Shown here piece after piece: positions 8,092 through 15,035 of a stretch of DNA of 64,000 nt. This DNA is from Mesorhizobium sp. 131-2-1. GTDB lineage: Bacteria; Pseudomonadota; Alphaproteobacteria; Rhizobiales; Rhizobiaceae. The notes beneath the pieces were generated by a model, which was not told where the DNA came from, did no database searches, and worked only from the letters and a program-made list of their open reading frames with translations. Numbering within the stretch: the first letter of the stretch is position 1; each line of letters begins with the position of its first letter. Both the position numbers and the translations under genes were made by a program. The stretch lies in the NCBI RefSeq assembly GCF_016756535.1, contig NZ_AP023247.1, positions 3,162,501-3,226,500 of the forward strand, written 5' to 3'.

Positions 8092-8310
8092 TTAATCGGT
8101 CCCACCGCGCTGGCGTCTATGCCACCCCCGGCTGAACCCATAGCTCACCGCAGGAGCCCACAGCGCCACCTCACGTTCCAATGAAGCGTTGGCGGCGAGG
8201 AGCGCCTTCACGGCCGCTCTGGGGTCCCCGCCGAATGTTGCAATGACCTTATCGGCCGCAAGCTCCCAGTCCATGGCGGGAGGGTCGACTTGCTGTTGCT
8301 CGGCTGGCAT
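8092..8310 (-). CDS. Small helical protein, paralogue family member A
   Basis: A 72-residue protein with an ATG start preceded by TGAGGT. The core ADKVIATFGGDPRAAVKALL is followed by AANASLEREV and a C-terminal VSYGFSRGW. I associate this pattern (DPRxAVKALxxAN, then a YGxxRG tail) with small proteins common in rhizobial genomes, function unknown. The genes at 8506..8715 and 8720..8899 encode proteins with the same core, so this operon carries three related copies. Lies 8 bp from the next gene upstream. Confidence 0.6.
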   Translation of the reverse strand: MPAEQQQVDPPAMDWELAADKVIATFGGDPRAAVKALLAANASLEREVALWAPAVSYGFSRGWHRRQRGGTD

Positions 8311-8318
8311 TGCTTACC

Positions 8319-8495
8319 TCACAGGCATTTCTCACCATCGCCACGATGCTCGAAACAGAACCAATGCGGTGCCTGCTTTGGCTTCGCGAATCCCCACCCG
8401 GCATCCTTGCCGCAGCCAGGACGCTCGCAACAATGATGCTGGATGCCGGGGGCTGTGACGTGCTCGGTCCTTGGGAGCCTGATCTCGTCGCTCAT
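8319..8495 (-). CDS. Small Cys/His-rich, probably zinc-binding protein
   Basis: A 58-residue protein starting MSDEIRLPRTEHVTAPGIQH. The start ATG at 8493..8495 has GAGG upstream. HHCCERPGCGKDAGWGF, followed about ten residues later by HWFCFEHR, supplies a Cys/His set that could bind one zinc ion. No annotated family is recognised. It sits between two of the three small paralogues, 8 and 10 bp from its neighbours, so it belongs to the same transcript. Confidence 0.5.
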   Translation of the reverse strand: MSDEIRLPRTEHVTAPGIQHHCCERPGCGKDAGWGFAKPKQAPHWFCFEHRGDGEKCL

Positions 8496-8505
8496 GTCGC
8501 TGGCC

Positions 8506-8715
8506 TCAACCCACGACAGGCGGGGTCTCGTCGTAGCCAATCGCAACCATGCCCGGATGCCGGTGGGCAACGGCAAGTATCTTGGTCTCAAGCTCACAGT
8601 TGTAGACCATGAGCGCCTTCACGGTCTCAAGGGGGCTGTCGTAGCGGGCGATCAACTTCTCAGCTTCGGAGTGCAGTTCGGCTTTGGCGTCAGCGTCTAA
8701 ATGGATGGTGCCCAT
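8506..8715 (-). CDS. Small helical protein, paralogue family member B
   Basis: A 69-residue protein starting MGTIHLDADAKAELHSEAEK. GGAGCTAGGAC before the ATG supports this start over a longer frame. The core AEKLIARYDSPLETVKALM, then VYNCELETKI, matches member A (8092..8310) and member C (8720..8899). The C-terminal GMVAIGYDETPP differs from member A. Function unknown. It ends 10 bp before the zinc-binding-like gene and starts 4 bp after member C. Confidence 0.55.
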   Translation of the reverse strand: MGTIHLDADAKAELHSEAEKLIARYDSPLETVKALMVYNCELETKILAVAHRHPGMVAIGYDETPPVVG

Positions 8716-8719
8716 TGTC

Positions 8720-8899
8720 CTAGCTCCGCGCCCGGTGTGGTTCCGAGCGTGCCTCAAGGCGTTGCTGAAGGTGCCCGTTGAGGACGATCATCTCCTTCAG
8801 CGCCTTGACGGCGTCGCCCTTGTGGAGGGCAATGAACTTGTCGGCGATTGCTTGAAGGGCAGCCTCTTTCCGGCTGTCCAGTGTCACAATGTGGTCCAT
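8720..8899 (-). CDS. Small helical protein, paralogue family member C
   Basis: A 59-residue protein starting MDHIVTLDSRKEAALQAIAD; a GTG three codons upstream is an alternative. TTTGGAG lies 8 bases before the ATG. The core ADKFIALHKGDAVKALKEMI, then VLNGHLQQRL, is shared with members A and B. It is the first gene of the minus-strand string of six, and an exact GAAC-N7-GAAC LexA box lies 33 bp upstream of its start, so SOS control of the whole string is a reasonable inference. Confidence 0.55.
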   Translation of the reverse strand: MDHIVTLDSRKEAALQAIADKFIALHKGDAVKALKEMIVLNGHLQQRLEARSEPHRARS

Positions 8900-8931
8900 G
8901 GCGATCACTCCAAACGCTTCATGCCCACAGT

Positions 8932-8946
8932 GAACAAAATGAGAAC
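8932..8946. promoter_or_regulatory. LexA (SOS) box, GAAC-N7-GAAC
   Basis: GAAC at 8932..8935 and GAAC at 8943..8946 are separated by exactly seven bases. This is the direct-repeat SOS box known for alphaproteobacterial LexA (GTTCN7GTTC on the other strand). It lies between divergent genes, 33 bp from the minus-strand start at 8899 and 34 bp from the plus-strand start at 8980, so it could control both. No other exact copy was noticed in the island. Confidence 0.65.
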
Positions 8947-8979
8947 AAAAATGTCAAGGGAGAATTGACTGAGGGAGGA

Positions 8980-9321
8980 ATGAGTTCCTATTTTCGAGCC
9001 ATGCCTGACACTGGTGGAAGACGAAAGCGCGCCGGCGAATGGAAGCTCAGCAATGCCCATGAGATTGGGCAACTTGTGCTGGTCCGCTGCGGGCTCTGCA
9101 ACGTCAAGCGTTGGTACCTGCCGAGTGACCTAACGGAAATCTTCGGTGACATCGATGCCGATTTGGTAGGGGGCAAAATGAGCTGCGACCGATGCGGCAA
9201 GAACGACTTCATGCACGCCGAGACACAGAACCCCACAGCGGCGGATCGGCAGAGAATACAGGTTAGACGGCTTGCGGAAATCAGAATGGTGCGCCGGGTC
9301 ATCTGGAGCGATGAGCAGTGA
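8980..9321 (+). CDS. Zinc-ribbon-like hypothetical protein
   Basis: A 113-residue protein; the ATG at 8980 follows GAGGGAGGA closely (another ATG at 9001 is possible). Two CxxC pairs, VRCGLCNVKRWY and MSCDRCGKNDFM, about 35 residues apart, make a zinc-ribbon layout. The C-terminus is basic and helical (RIQVRRLAEIRMVRR). Small zinc-ribbon proteins of this type occur in phages and rhizobial islands, usually without known function. It is divergent from the small-gene operon and shares the intergenic LexA box. Confidence 0.6.
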   Translation: MSSYFRAMPDTGGRRKRAGEWKLSNAHEIGQLVLVRCGLCNVKRWYLPSDLTEIFGDIDADLVGGKMSCDRCGKNDFMHAETQNPTAADRQRIQVRRLAEIRMVRRVIWSDEQ

Positions 9322-9438
9322 ACCCGCTGCCTCGTGAGCTTATGCAAAGGGAGCTGTCGACTCAGCGCATACGGCGCTATGATACGTTGGGTCAGCTCAA
9401 AGACTTGCCACAACCAAACAACCGTTAGCGTGAAGACG

Positions 9439-11241
9439 ATGGATAAATTCAAGGGCTTATCCGACATCGCCACGGGCCAAAGTGATGGGCCGCTCGACCG
9501 ACTGAGTCGCGGGCTAGAGCTGTCGCCGCTCTCGAAGGCCATCAGCGGGCTGGACCTGTCGACCCTCTCAACGGCCATCAGCAACCTTCCGGAATCGACC
9601 CTGTCGAAGGCGATCAGCGGGCTGGAAGTGTCGCCGTTCTCGCCGACTATCGCCGAGCTGCAGGCAAAGGGATCGGCATTGTCGCAGACCTTCGCCGAGC
9701 TGCAGGCAAGGGGATCGACCCTGTCGCCGACTATCGCCGAGTTGCAGGCAAGGGGATCGACCCTGTCGCCGACCATCGCCGAGCTTCAGGCAAAGGGATC
9801 GACCCTATCGCCGACCATCGCCGAGCTTCAGGCAAAGGGATCGGCCCTATCGCAGACCTTCGCCGAGCTGCAGGCAAGGGGGTCGACCCTGTCGCCGACC
9901 ATCGCCGAGTTGCAGGCAAAGGGATCGGCCCTATCGCAGACCTTCGCCGAGCTGCAGGCAAGGGGGTCGACCCTGTCGCCGACCATCGCCGAGTTGCAGG
10001 CAAAGGGATCGGCCCTATCGCAGACCTTCGCCGAGCTGCAGGCAAGGGGGTCGACCCTGTCGCCGACCATCGCCGAGTTGCAGGCAAAGGGATCGGCCCT
10101 ATCGCAGACCTTCGCCGAGCTGCAGGCAAGGGGGTCGACCCTGTCGCCGACCATCGCCGAGTTGCAGGCAAAGGGATCGGCCCTATCGCAGACCTTCGCC
10201 GAGCTGCAGGCAAGGGGGTCGACCCTGTCGCCGACCATCGCCGAGTTGCAGGCGTCGCCTGGCATGGCATTGATTGCGCGCGCCACCCAATGGGCAAGCC
10301 AACTCGCTGGCACGGGTACGCTCGCGGTGCACATGTCGACTGGCACGCCAAACAACGAAATCGAGCTAATCCAGCGGGCCGCTACTGGCGTCTTGAGCCT
10401 CTCGGCTGAGGTAGGCCGTTTGCGTCTGAGCGCAGCTCTAGGAGTGGAAACTCTGTCCGCTGGGCTGCAGACAACCCGGTTGAAGCTCTCCGCATTGGCT
10501 GGTGCTGGAGACGTGCTTGGCTTCGCAGCGAGATCAAGCTTCACAGCCTATGAGGAGCTATTCGGCAACTGGCACACGCGGTCTGATCTGCCAAACCGCT
10601 TCTGGCGCGATCCAGAAATGCGCCAACGACACTACCGCGAAGCCAAGGTTGACCCGGGTCTGATCGAGACCACGCCAGCTGGAGCGATCGAGGTTGTCAT
10701 AGAGAGCGGTTTCGCGGCCGGCGCTTCGGAAGCTGGTAGGTCCGTCGCGCTGCTGGACGTTGCGGGGCTGTCCGTTCAGATTCGGTCGGTCAATCCCAGA
10801 AATGATGCCTTCAGCGCGATAGGCTTCTTTGAGCACGCGTTGAGGTCCTTCATCTCGAGGAAGATGGAAGCGGTGGGCGGAACGCAGTGGTTCAAGCAGA
10901 GGGTTGGGGGCGAAATCCGCAAGAAGGCGCGTGATCTTCGCGCGGCGGCGATGGCGAATGGCGAGCGGGATGAAGCGTTGCTCTCTTATCTCGATCTTGG
11001 CGACCTGATGGCGATCGTGCTTCGCTCGGATAACTGGAAAGAAGCGTTCGGGTACGTCTTTCCAAACGAAGAGCGGCTGCGGCTTGACCTACAGGCGCTT
11101 ATCGCTACTCGCCGTCCGACGATGCATACTCGCGATGTCGATGCGGTGCGTCTCGTCGAGCTGATTTGCATCATCAGCCGCCTTAGCCAATTTATGACCG
11201 GCGACGGCGAATGGAAGCGCATCGCCGACTCCGAGGATTGA
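9439..11241 (+). CDS. Tandem-repeat protein with C-terminal Swt1-like HEPN domain
   Basis: A 600-residue protein starting MDKFKGLSDIATGQSDGPLD. Residues 20-64 hold degenerate short repeats (PLSKAISGLDL, STLSKAISGLEV). Residues 65-274 are fifteen 14-residue repeats alternating STLSPTIAELQAKG and SALSQTFAELQARG. Residues about 275-350 are Leu/Ser-rich helices. Residues about 460-590 resemble a Swt1-type HEPN domain: EHALRSFISRKM, YLDLGDLMAIV, an F-containing stretch, then RRPTMHTRDV, giving an R-x4-H motif (R558, H563) as in HEPN ribonucleases. HEPN proteins are frequent RNA-cleaving effectors in defence and toxin systems; here that role is inferred from the domain and from the TIR and SRAP genes convergent to it. 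No antitoxin gene is obvious. The ribosome binding site is weak. Confidence 0.7.
   Translation: MDKFKGLSDIATGQSDGPLDRLSRGLELSPLSKAISGLDLSTLSTAISNLPESTLSKAISGLEVSPFSPTIAELQAKGSALSQTFAELQARGSTLSPTIAELQARGSTLSPTIAELQAKGSTLSPTIAELQAKGSALSQTFAELQARGSTLSPTIAELQAKGSALSQTFAELQARGSTLSPTIAELQAKGSALSQTFAELQARGSTLSPTIAELQAKGSALSQTFAELQARGSTLSPTIAELQAKGSALSQTFAELQARGSTLSPTIAELQASPGMALIARATQWASQLAGTGTLAVHMSTGTPNNEIELIQRAATGVLSLSAEVGRLRLSAALGVETLSAGLQTTRLKLSALAGAGDVLGFAARSSFTAYEELFGNWHTRSDLPNRFWRDPEMRQRHYREAKVDPGLIETTPAGAIEVVIESGFAAGASEAGRSVALLDVAGLSVQIRSVNPRNDAFSAIGFFEHALRSFISRKMEAVGGTQWFKQRVGGEIRKKARDLRAAAMANGERDEALLSYLDLGDLMAIVLRSDNWKEAFGYVFPNEERLRLDLQALIATRRPTMHTRDVDAVRLVELICIISRLSQFMTGDGEWKRIADSED
9631..10260 (+). 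repeat. Fifteen 42-bp coding tandem repeats
   Basis: Fifteen in-frame 42-bp units encode 14-residue repeats of the HEPN-like protein. From about unit 6 onward they alternate as an 84-bp double unit (SALSQTF type then STLSPTI type), repeated five times with almost no base differences, which points to recent expansion. Units 1-5 are more divergent. The copy number may vary between strains. Confidence 0.95.
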
Positions 11242-11276
11242 GGCGCTGCTGTTCATCGGTTGGGCGTCCGCACTGT

Positions 11277-11987
11277 CTAGAGCAAACGCAGTTGGTCGCC
11301 GGGTGTCGAGCCCAGCGGAAACTTGATTTGCGTGGCGGGCTTGTCGACGATCACCAGCGCGTCGTCCGGTGCAGTGCGCTGCAGTCGCTTCGCCTCAGAC
11401 CAAGGTGCGGTAAGCCACGTCTCGGTCTCCTCTCGCGTCCTCAGGATCACCGGCATGGCCTTCTCGTGGATCGGCTTGATGAGCGCGTTAGGTTCGGTCG
11501 TCAGGAAGCCATAGACCTCATGATCGCCGGGGCCATCCTTCACCTTGCGCACGCCGTGCCAGGGGGTCCACAGACCGGCAAAGAAGAACAGCGGACGGTC
11601 CCCGTTCAAGGCAAACCAGTAGTTCCGTTGAACGCCCGTCTCGGGATCCTTGTCGTTCGCCTCTGGGCTTGGCTCCGCGAAGCTTGTCACCGGCACCACG
11701 CAACGATGCTCGACCCCGAGATACGGCTGCCAGTGAAGGTAATTGGTCTTGCGAATGTTTGTGGTCCCGTAGTCGGCCTTGCCCTTCACTCGCTCGGGTG
11801 GGGACGGCATGCCCCATAGGAGATTGCCAAGCTCGCGCGCGCCGTCGCGGGCGTTTCGGACGATAGGACCGGGTCTGTTTGGATAGATGTCTATGGACGG
11901 CTCAAGGTTGCCCAAGATGTCCCGCAACGCGCCGGTCCATTGGCGGATGGCTTCTTGCGACGTGGTGACGTTGTAGAGGTTGCACAT
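11277..11987 (-). CDS. SRAP (SOS response-associated peptidase, YedK/HMCES family)
   Basis: A 236-residue protein of normal family length. It begins MCNLYNVTTS, so Cys2 becomes the N-terminal residue that crosslinks to abasic sites in ssDNA in characterised members. The family blocks follow: NIRKTN (Asn conserved), CVVPVTSFAEP (active-site Glu), LFFFAGLW, FLTTEPN, and IHEKAMPVIL (His). It starts 6 bp after the stop of the TIR gene, so the two are almost certainly cotranscribed. It could protect damaged ssDNA or act with the TIR protein. It is convergent with the HEPN-like gene, 35 bp between stops. Confidence 0.92.
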   Translation of the reverse strand: MCNLYNVTTSQEAIRQWTGALRDILGNLEPSIDIYPNRPGPIVRNARDGARELGNLLWGMPSPPERVKGKADYGTTNIRKTNYLHWQPYLGVEHRCVVPVTSFAEPSPEANDKDPETGVQRNYWFALNGDRPLFFFAGLWTPWHGVRKVKDGPGDHEVYGFLTTEPNALIKPIHEKAMPVILRTREETETWLTAPWSEAKRLQRTAPDDALVIVDKPATQIKFPLGSTPGDQLRLL

Positions 11988-11993
11988 TCGGCC

Positions 11994-12665
11994 TCAATTG
12001 ACCTTCTTGCCTATCAGGTCCTGTGCTCTTGCTCGCACCGCTTTGGCAACCTCAGTCAAGGCGTCATCCCGATCAGGCCAACTCGTTATCGCTTGGCCAT
12101 TCTTCGGTAGAGCTTGGAACTCCCCAAACGCTTCATCATGCCAGAGACAGTTTCGCGCTATGATTGGGATTACCTCAGTTAAGCCCTCAGCATGTCGGTT
12201 TAGCGCATCCTTCAGTTCCACCTCATTGCAATATTCGGAATTGATGAAGTCAACACTGATCAAAAGTAAGACTATATCTGCCTCATTTAGCTTCTGTTTG
12301 ATCGCAGCAGCCCATTTTTCTCCGGGTTTGATTTTGCCATCGTACCAATGGTCGACCAGGCCAAGCTTGGTTATAGGCTTCAAGTGCGCCAACAGTTGCA
12401 ACATGATGGTCTCGTCCACATGTGCATAGGAGATGAATACCTTCAACGCTTTGGGGGCGACGGGGGCTCCGTTGGCAAGACGAACCTTTCCTCCCGCACC
12501 CTGGGCAAGAGTAATCAACTTCTTCTCGAACAGCGATTTCTTCGTTTGCTCATAGCGTTCAGGCTTCCAGCCAAGTTTCGCACGCATTGCATTATTGGTG
12601 ACCGCCTCGTCAGCGCCTCCGAGTTCCTTGAGTTTGTTTAGGAACCGCTCCTCAAACGTCGCCAT
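11994..12665 (-). CDS. wHTH-TIR domain protein
   Basis: A 223-residue protein. Residues 1-65 form a winged-helix-like domain (NAMRAKLGWKPERYEQTKKS, then a basic GAGGKVRLA wing). Residues about 74-200 are a TIR domain: KVFISYAHVDE at the first strand, DHWYDGKIKPGEKW, ADIVLLLISVDF, then SEYCNEVELKDAL, whose E150 matches the position of the catalytic Glu in NADase TIR proteins, and EVIPIIAR. Bacterial TIR effectors typically cleave NAD+ or make signalling nucleotides during phage defence; activity here is inferred. GGGGGG precedes the ATG. The SRAP gene follows after 6 bp. Base composition is visibly less GC-rich than the chromosome, as expected for acquired DNA. Confidence 0.88.
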   Translation of the reverse strand: MATFEERFLNKLKELGGADEAVTNNAMRAKLGWKPERYEQTKKSLFEKKLITLAQGAGGKVRLANGAPVAPKALKVFISYAHVDETIMLQLLAHLKPITKLGLVDHWYDGKIKPGEKWAAAIKQKLNEADIVLLLISVDFINSEYCNEVELKDALNRHAEGLTEVIPIIARNCLWHDEAFGEFQALPKNGQAITSWPDRDDALTEVAKAVRARAQDLIGKKVN

Positions 12666-12802
12666 GTTGCCCCCCCGATGTCTTATTGTGTTGCTTGGAC
12701 CCCTGCGGATGATGTCACCTATGAGGTGAGCTTAGTCAAGCGGATGCCGGCACCATTCAGCTTTGCCCTTGCCCAACGCCGCGTCGCGTTAAGTTTGCCG
12801 AT

Positions 12803-12830
12803 CGACCAGAAGGACCCGACCAGAAGGACC
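12803..12830. repeat. Perfect 14-bp tandem duplication
   Basis: CGACCAGAAGGACC occurs twice, head to tail, at 12803..12816 and 12817..12830. It lies in the 200-bp gap between the TIR gene start (12665) and the integrase stop (12865). It may be an operator or a slippage product; nothing in the sequence decides between them. Confidence 0.8.
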
Positions 12831-12864
12831 ATTGAATCTGAAGCGACCAAAGACCTGTAGCGAG

Positions 12865-14241
12865 CTAACCAACTTTCGCCAGCGCCTTCTCAAGCGCCCG
12901 CCTAGCCACCTCAAGCCGCACCTCATCCCCGCCGTAGTCCTCCCCAACGCTACCCGAAGAGTGCCCAAGGACGATGTCTTGGTCCGACTTGGTGACGCCA
13001 GCCAATCGCAGCCGGTCCTTCATCAGGTGACGAAGGGAATGGGTAGTGGCCTTCGGGTCGGCGACACAAGCCCGAACATGCTTGCCAAGGGCAGCCGATG
13101 CCGACGCCGGCCCACCCAGCCTTCCATAGGCCGGAAAGAGCATCTTCGCCTTGCCAGCCGACTTAACAGCCGCCCGTGCGGCCTCAAGTGCATCACCGAT
13201 CAGGGGGATGTTCCTGCGAGAAACCTTGTTCTTAATGCGCCGGTCGGCATGCCATTCGACAGTCATATGCGGCGAGGCATGATCGAGGTGGACGTCGGAC
13301 ACTCTCAGCCCGGAGGCTTCTGCAAGGCGGCTGCCCGTGCCATCCAGGAGCCTCCAGATGTGCTGAAGGTCCTCCTTGGCCGTTGACATGATTCGGGCGC
13401 GTATCGCTGCGGCTTCTTCCAGGGTGAACGGGCGACGTTTGTCCTTGTCGGGCTCGGCTTTGTCCTTGGGAGCCGCCTCCATATGCATGAAGGGGTTTGT
13501 GACCTTGAGGTCATATTCGCGAATGGCGTGATTGATAGCAGCGCGCACCACGTTGAGGTAACGGTCCACGGATGAGGCCTTTCGGCCGTCAATCATGTGG
13601 GCGCGGACCTCCTTAGCATCCTGCCGCTTCAAGCTGCTAAGTTTCCGGTCCCTTCCGAGCCCCTCTCTGACCAGCTTGAAAATCCGATCGAGTTCCATCT
13701 GCTTCGTCTTGTCGTCCCCGACCCTCTCTTCGAGATAGAGCTTCCGGGCGTCTTCGAGGGTGGGGTCGGGCTGCACTTCCCGGCTGCCTAACATCAATGC
13801 GCGAAGCAGCGCGGCGTCTTTGGAGGAGACATCAACGGGGTAGCCGTCGTCTCCAACTGGATATTTCTGGGCGATACTCTCGGCTATCACGTCTCTCGCC
13901 ACCACTTCGTGGTCGGAATCGCCGCCGCCGCTTTGCCAATCGGGGTCAAGCTTCCATTGCCTGATTTGCTTGTCGGCGCGTTGGAATTGGTCCAGGGGCG
14001 TATCTGGAACCCCGAGCGAGACAGTCTGAGGGGCTTTGACCCCCAGTGCTGCGGTTTTCAGTTGCAGCTCCGCCTCGGCATGGACCTTCTTGTATCGTGC
14101 CATCGCCTCGGCTTCGGTTTTCCCGAGCGGTATTACGATCTCACCGCGACCGAGAAACGCCTTGAGGGCAGGGGGTACTTTTCGCCGATAACGCCATCCG
14201 GCCTTGCCGCGCTTCTGGAGATATTGCACTAAAATCATCAT
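12865..14241 (-). CDS. Tyrosine integrase of the genomic island
   Basis: A 458-residue phage-type integrase. The N-terminus (YLQKRGKAGWRYRRKVPPAL) is an arm-binding-type domain common in rhizobial island integrases. A core-binding SAM-like region lies in the middle. The catalytic domain carries Arg in DGTGSRLAEASGLRVSDV, then THSLRHLMKDRLR (H-x-x-R), LGHSSGSVGEDY (second His and nucleophile Tyr), so the active set is complete. Two adjacent ATGs (14238 and 14241) are candidate starts; the frame is open upstream only through a GTGTACC repeat region. The gene lies 92 bp from the 3' end of tRNA-Asn and points away from it, the classic arrangement for an element integrated there. Confidence 0.95.
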   Translation of the reverse strand: MMILVQYLQKRGKAGWRYRRKVPPALKAFLGRGEIVIPLGKTEAEAMARYKKVHAEAELQLKTAALGVKAPQTVSLGVPDTPLDQFQRADKQIRQWKLDPDWQSGGGDSDHEVVARDVIAESIAQKYPVGDDGYPVDVSSKDAALLRALMLGSREVQPDPTLEDARKLYLEERVGDDKTKQMELDRIFKLVREGLGRDRKLSSLKRQDAKEVRAHMIDGRKASSVDRYLNVVRAAINHAIREYDLKVTNPFMHMEAAPKDKAEPDKDKRRPFTLEEAAAIRARIMSTAKEDLQHIWRLLDGTGSRLAEASGLRVSDVHLDHASPHMTVEWHADRRIKNKVSRRNIPLIGDALEAARAAVKSAGKAKMLFPAYGRLGGPASASAALGKHVRACVADPKATTHSLRHLMKDRLRLAGVTKSDQDIVLGHSSGSVGEDYGGDEVRLEVARRALEKALAKVG

Positions 14242-14245
14242 TCCC

Positions 14246-14276
14246 GTGTACCCTTCGGTGTACCTGAAGGTGTACC
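14246..14276. repeat. Three GTGTACC repeats at 12-bp spacing
   Basis: GTGTACC occurs at 14246, 14258 and 14270, exactly 12 bp apart, between the integrase start and the tRNA-Asn. The position and regular spacing suit arm-type binding sites for the integrase or an excision factor, or an operator controlling the integrase. The repeats also keep the integrase frame open upstream, producing a spurious longer protein. Confidence 0.75.
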
Positions 14277-14332
14277 TCGGGGGAAGCGCAAACCCTTGCA
14301 ACTGTTGGGATATATGGCTTTGAGGCTTGAAG

Positions 14333-14358
14333 TGGCTCCCCGGGCCGGATTCGAACCA
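14333..14358 (-). other. Probable attachment site (tRNA-Asn 3' end)
   Basis: The 3' end of the tRNA-Asn gene (T arm, acceptor strand and CCA) lies next to the island integrase, and tyrosine integrases of this kind usually recombine at this segment. The tRNA is intact, so the island-side copy restores its 3' end. The matching direct repeat at the far end of the island must lie left of the window; no copy was found within it. The exact core is not determined. Confidence 0.45.
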
Positions 14359-14407
14359 GCGACCAACCGGTTAACAGCCGGTTGCTCTACCACTGAGCTA
14401 CCGGGGA
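14333..14407 (-). tRNA. tRNA-Asn (GTT)
   Basis: A 75-nt cloverleaf on the minus strand. The acceptor TCCCCGG pairs with CCGGGGA, the D arm carries AGCTCAGTGGTAGAGC, the anticodon arm reads CCGGC-TGTTAAC-CGG with anticodon GTT, the T arm contains GGTTCGAATCC, and CCA is encoded. It is the probable integration target of the island to its left. Confidence 0.97.
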
Positions 14408-14593
14408 ACAGAGGCTCTTGTGTGAGTGGCGCAGCGTATAGCAAACCCGTTTCGGCTTTGCAAAGAAGCATTTCACATTTTTTTCCGCGGTTTTGTGCAT
14501 GTCGGATTCTGGCAATCGCCGGCCGGGCTCCTCATATGAGCAATTCCGCAGGGAACGAGAGCGGGAAAAGGCCGTTCTGGCTATTGCTGGCCG

Positions 14594-14881
14594 ATGTCTT
14601 TAATCATGGAAACCAGGCACGACATGACTGCAGCAGGCGACAACGCACCGGCGCGGAAAATCACGGTCTTCGGCCGTGAATTCACCATGCCGCGCTCGCG
14701 TGGCCTCAGGATCGCCATCGGCGTCGTGCTGATTCTGGGCGGCATCCTCGGTTTCCTGCCCATCCTGGGCTTCTGGATGGTTCCGATCGGATTGCTCGTG
14801 CTCTCCTATGAGTTCGCCATGGTGCGTCGTCACCGGCGCCGCTTCGTCGTGTGGTGGGAACGCCGGCGCCGTCCGGATTGA
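14594..14881 (+). CDS. Small PGPGW-type transmembrane protein
   Basis: Up to 95 residues; starts at 14594, 14606 and 14624 are all in frame and none has a strong ribosome binding site. A polar N-terminus is followed by two adjoining membrane segments (LRIAIGVVLILGGILGFLPI and WMVPIGLLVLSYEFAMV) and a very basic tail (RRHRRRFVVWWERRRR). The GILGFLPILGFWMVPIGLLV core matches the PGPGW family of small membrane proteins, function unknown. It is the first chromosomal gene right of the tRNA-Asn. Confidence 0.7.
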   Translation: MSLIMETRHDMTAAGDNAPARKITVFGREFTMPRSRGLRIAIGVVLILGGILGFLPILGFWMVPIGLLVLSYEFAMVRRHRRRFVVWWERRRRPD

Positions 14882-15035
14882 CTTGTCGGTCGCAGGCCGC
14901 GTGCGCGCTCATGGAAACCGAACGGAGACGGTGTCCGGTTGTCCAATGAGGGAAAGCGCCGGGAACGACGCGCGGGCGCTTGACGGCCTTTCACCGCCAA
15001 CATATTGAGTTCGCTCGGAACGCCGGGAGCAACGA

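Noticed and set aside
9731..10544. Repetitive antisense open frames through the HEPN-like gene
   Set aside because: They arise because the 42-bp repeat has a length divisible by three, which keeps several frames open. Only the plus frame joins a non-repetitive domain with recognisable features.
12678..12860. A 60-codon plus-strand open frame between the TIR gene and the integrase
   Set aside because: There is no ribosome binding site, the composition is unremarkable, and the frame includes the tandem 14-bp duplication. A real gene cannot be supported.
14242..14301. Upstream extension of the integrase frame
   Set aside because: The extra residues are encoded by the GTGTACC repeats and have no counterpart in integrases; the paired ATGs at 14238/14241 start at the expected domain.
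1..14332. Direct repeat of the tRNA-Asn 3' end as the left attachment site
   Set aside because: No convincing copy of the T arm and acceptor segment was seen; the left end most likely lies outside the window.
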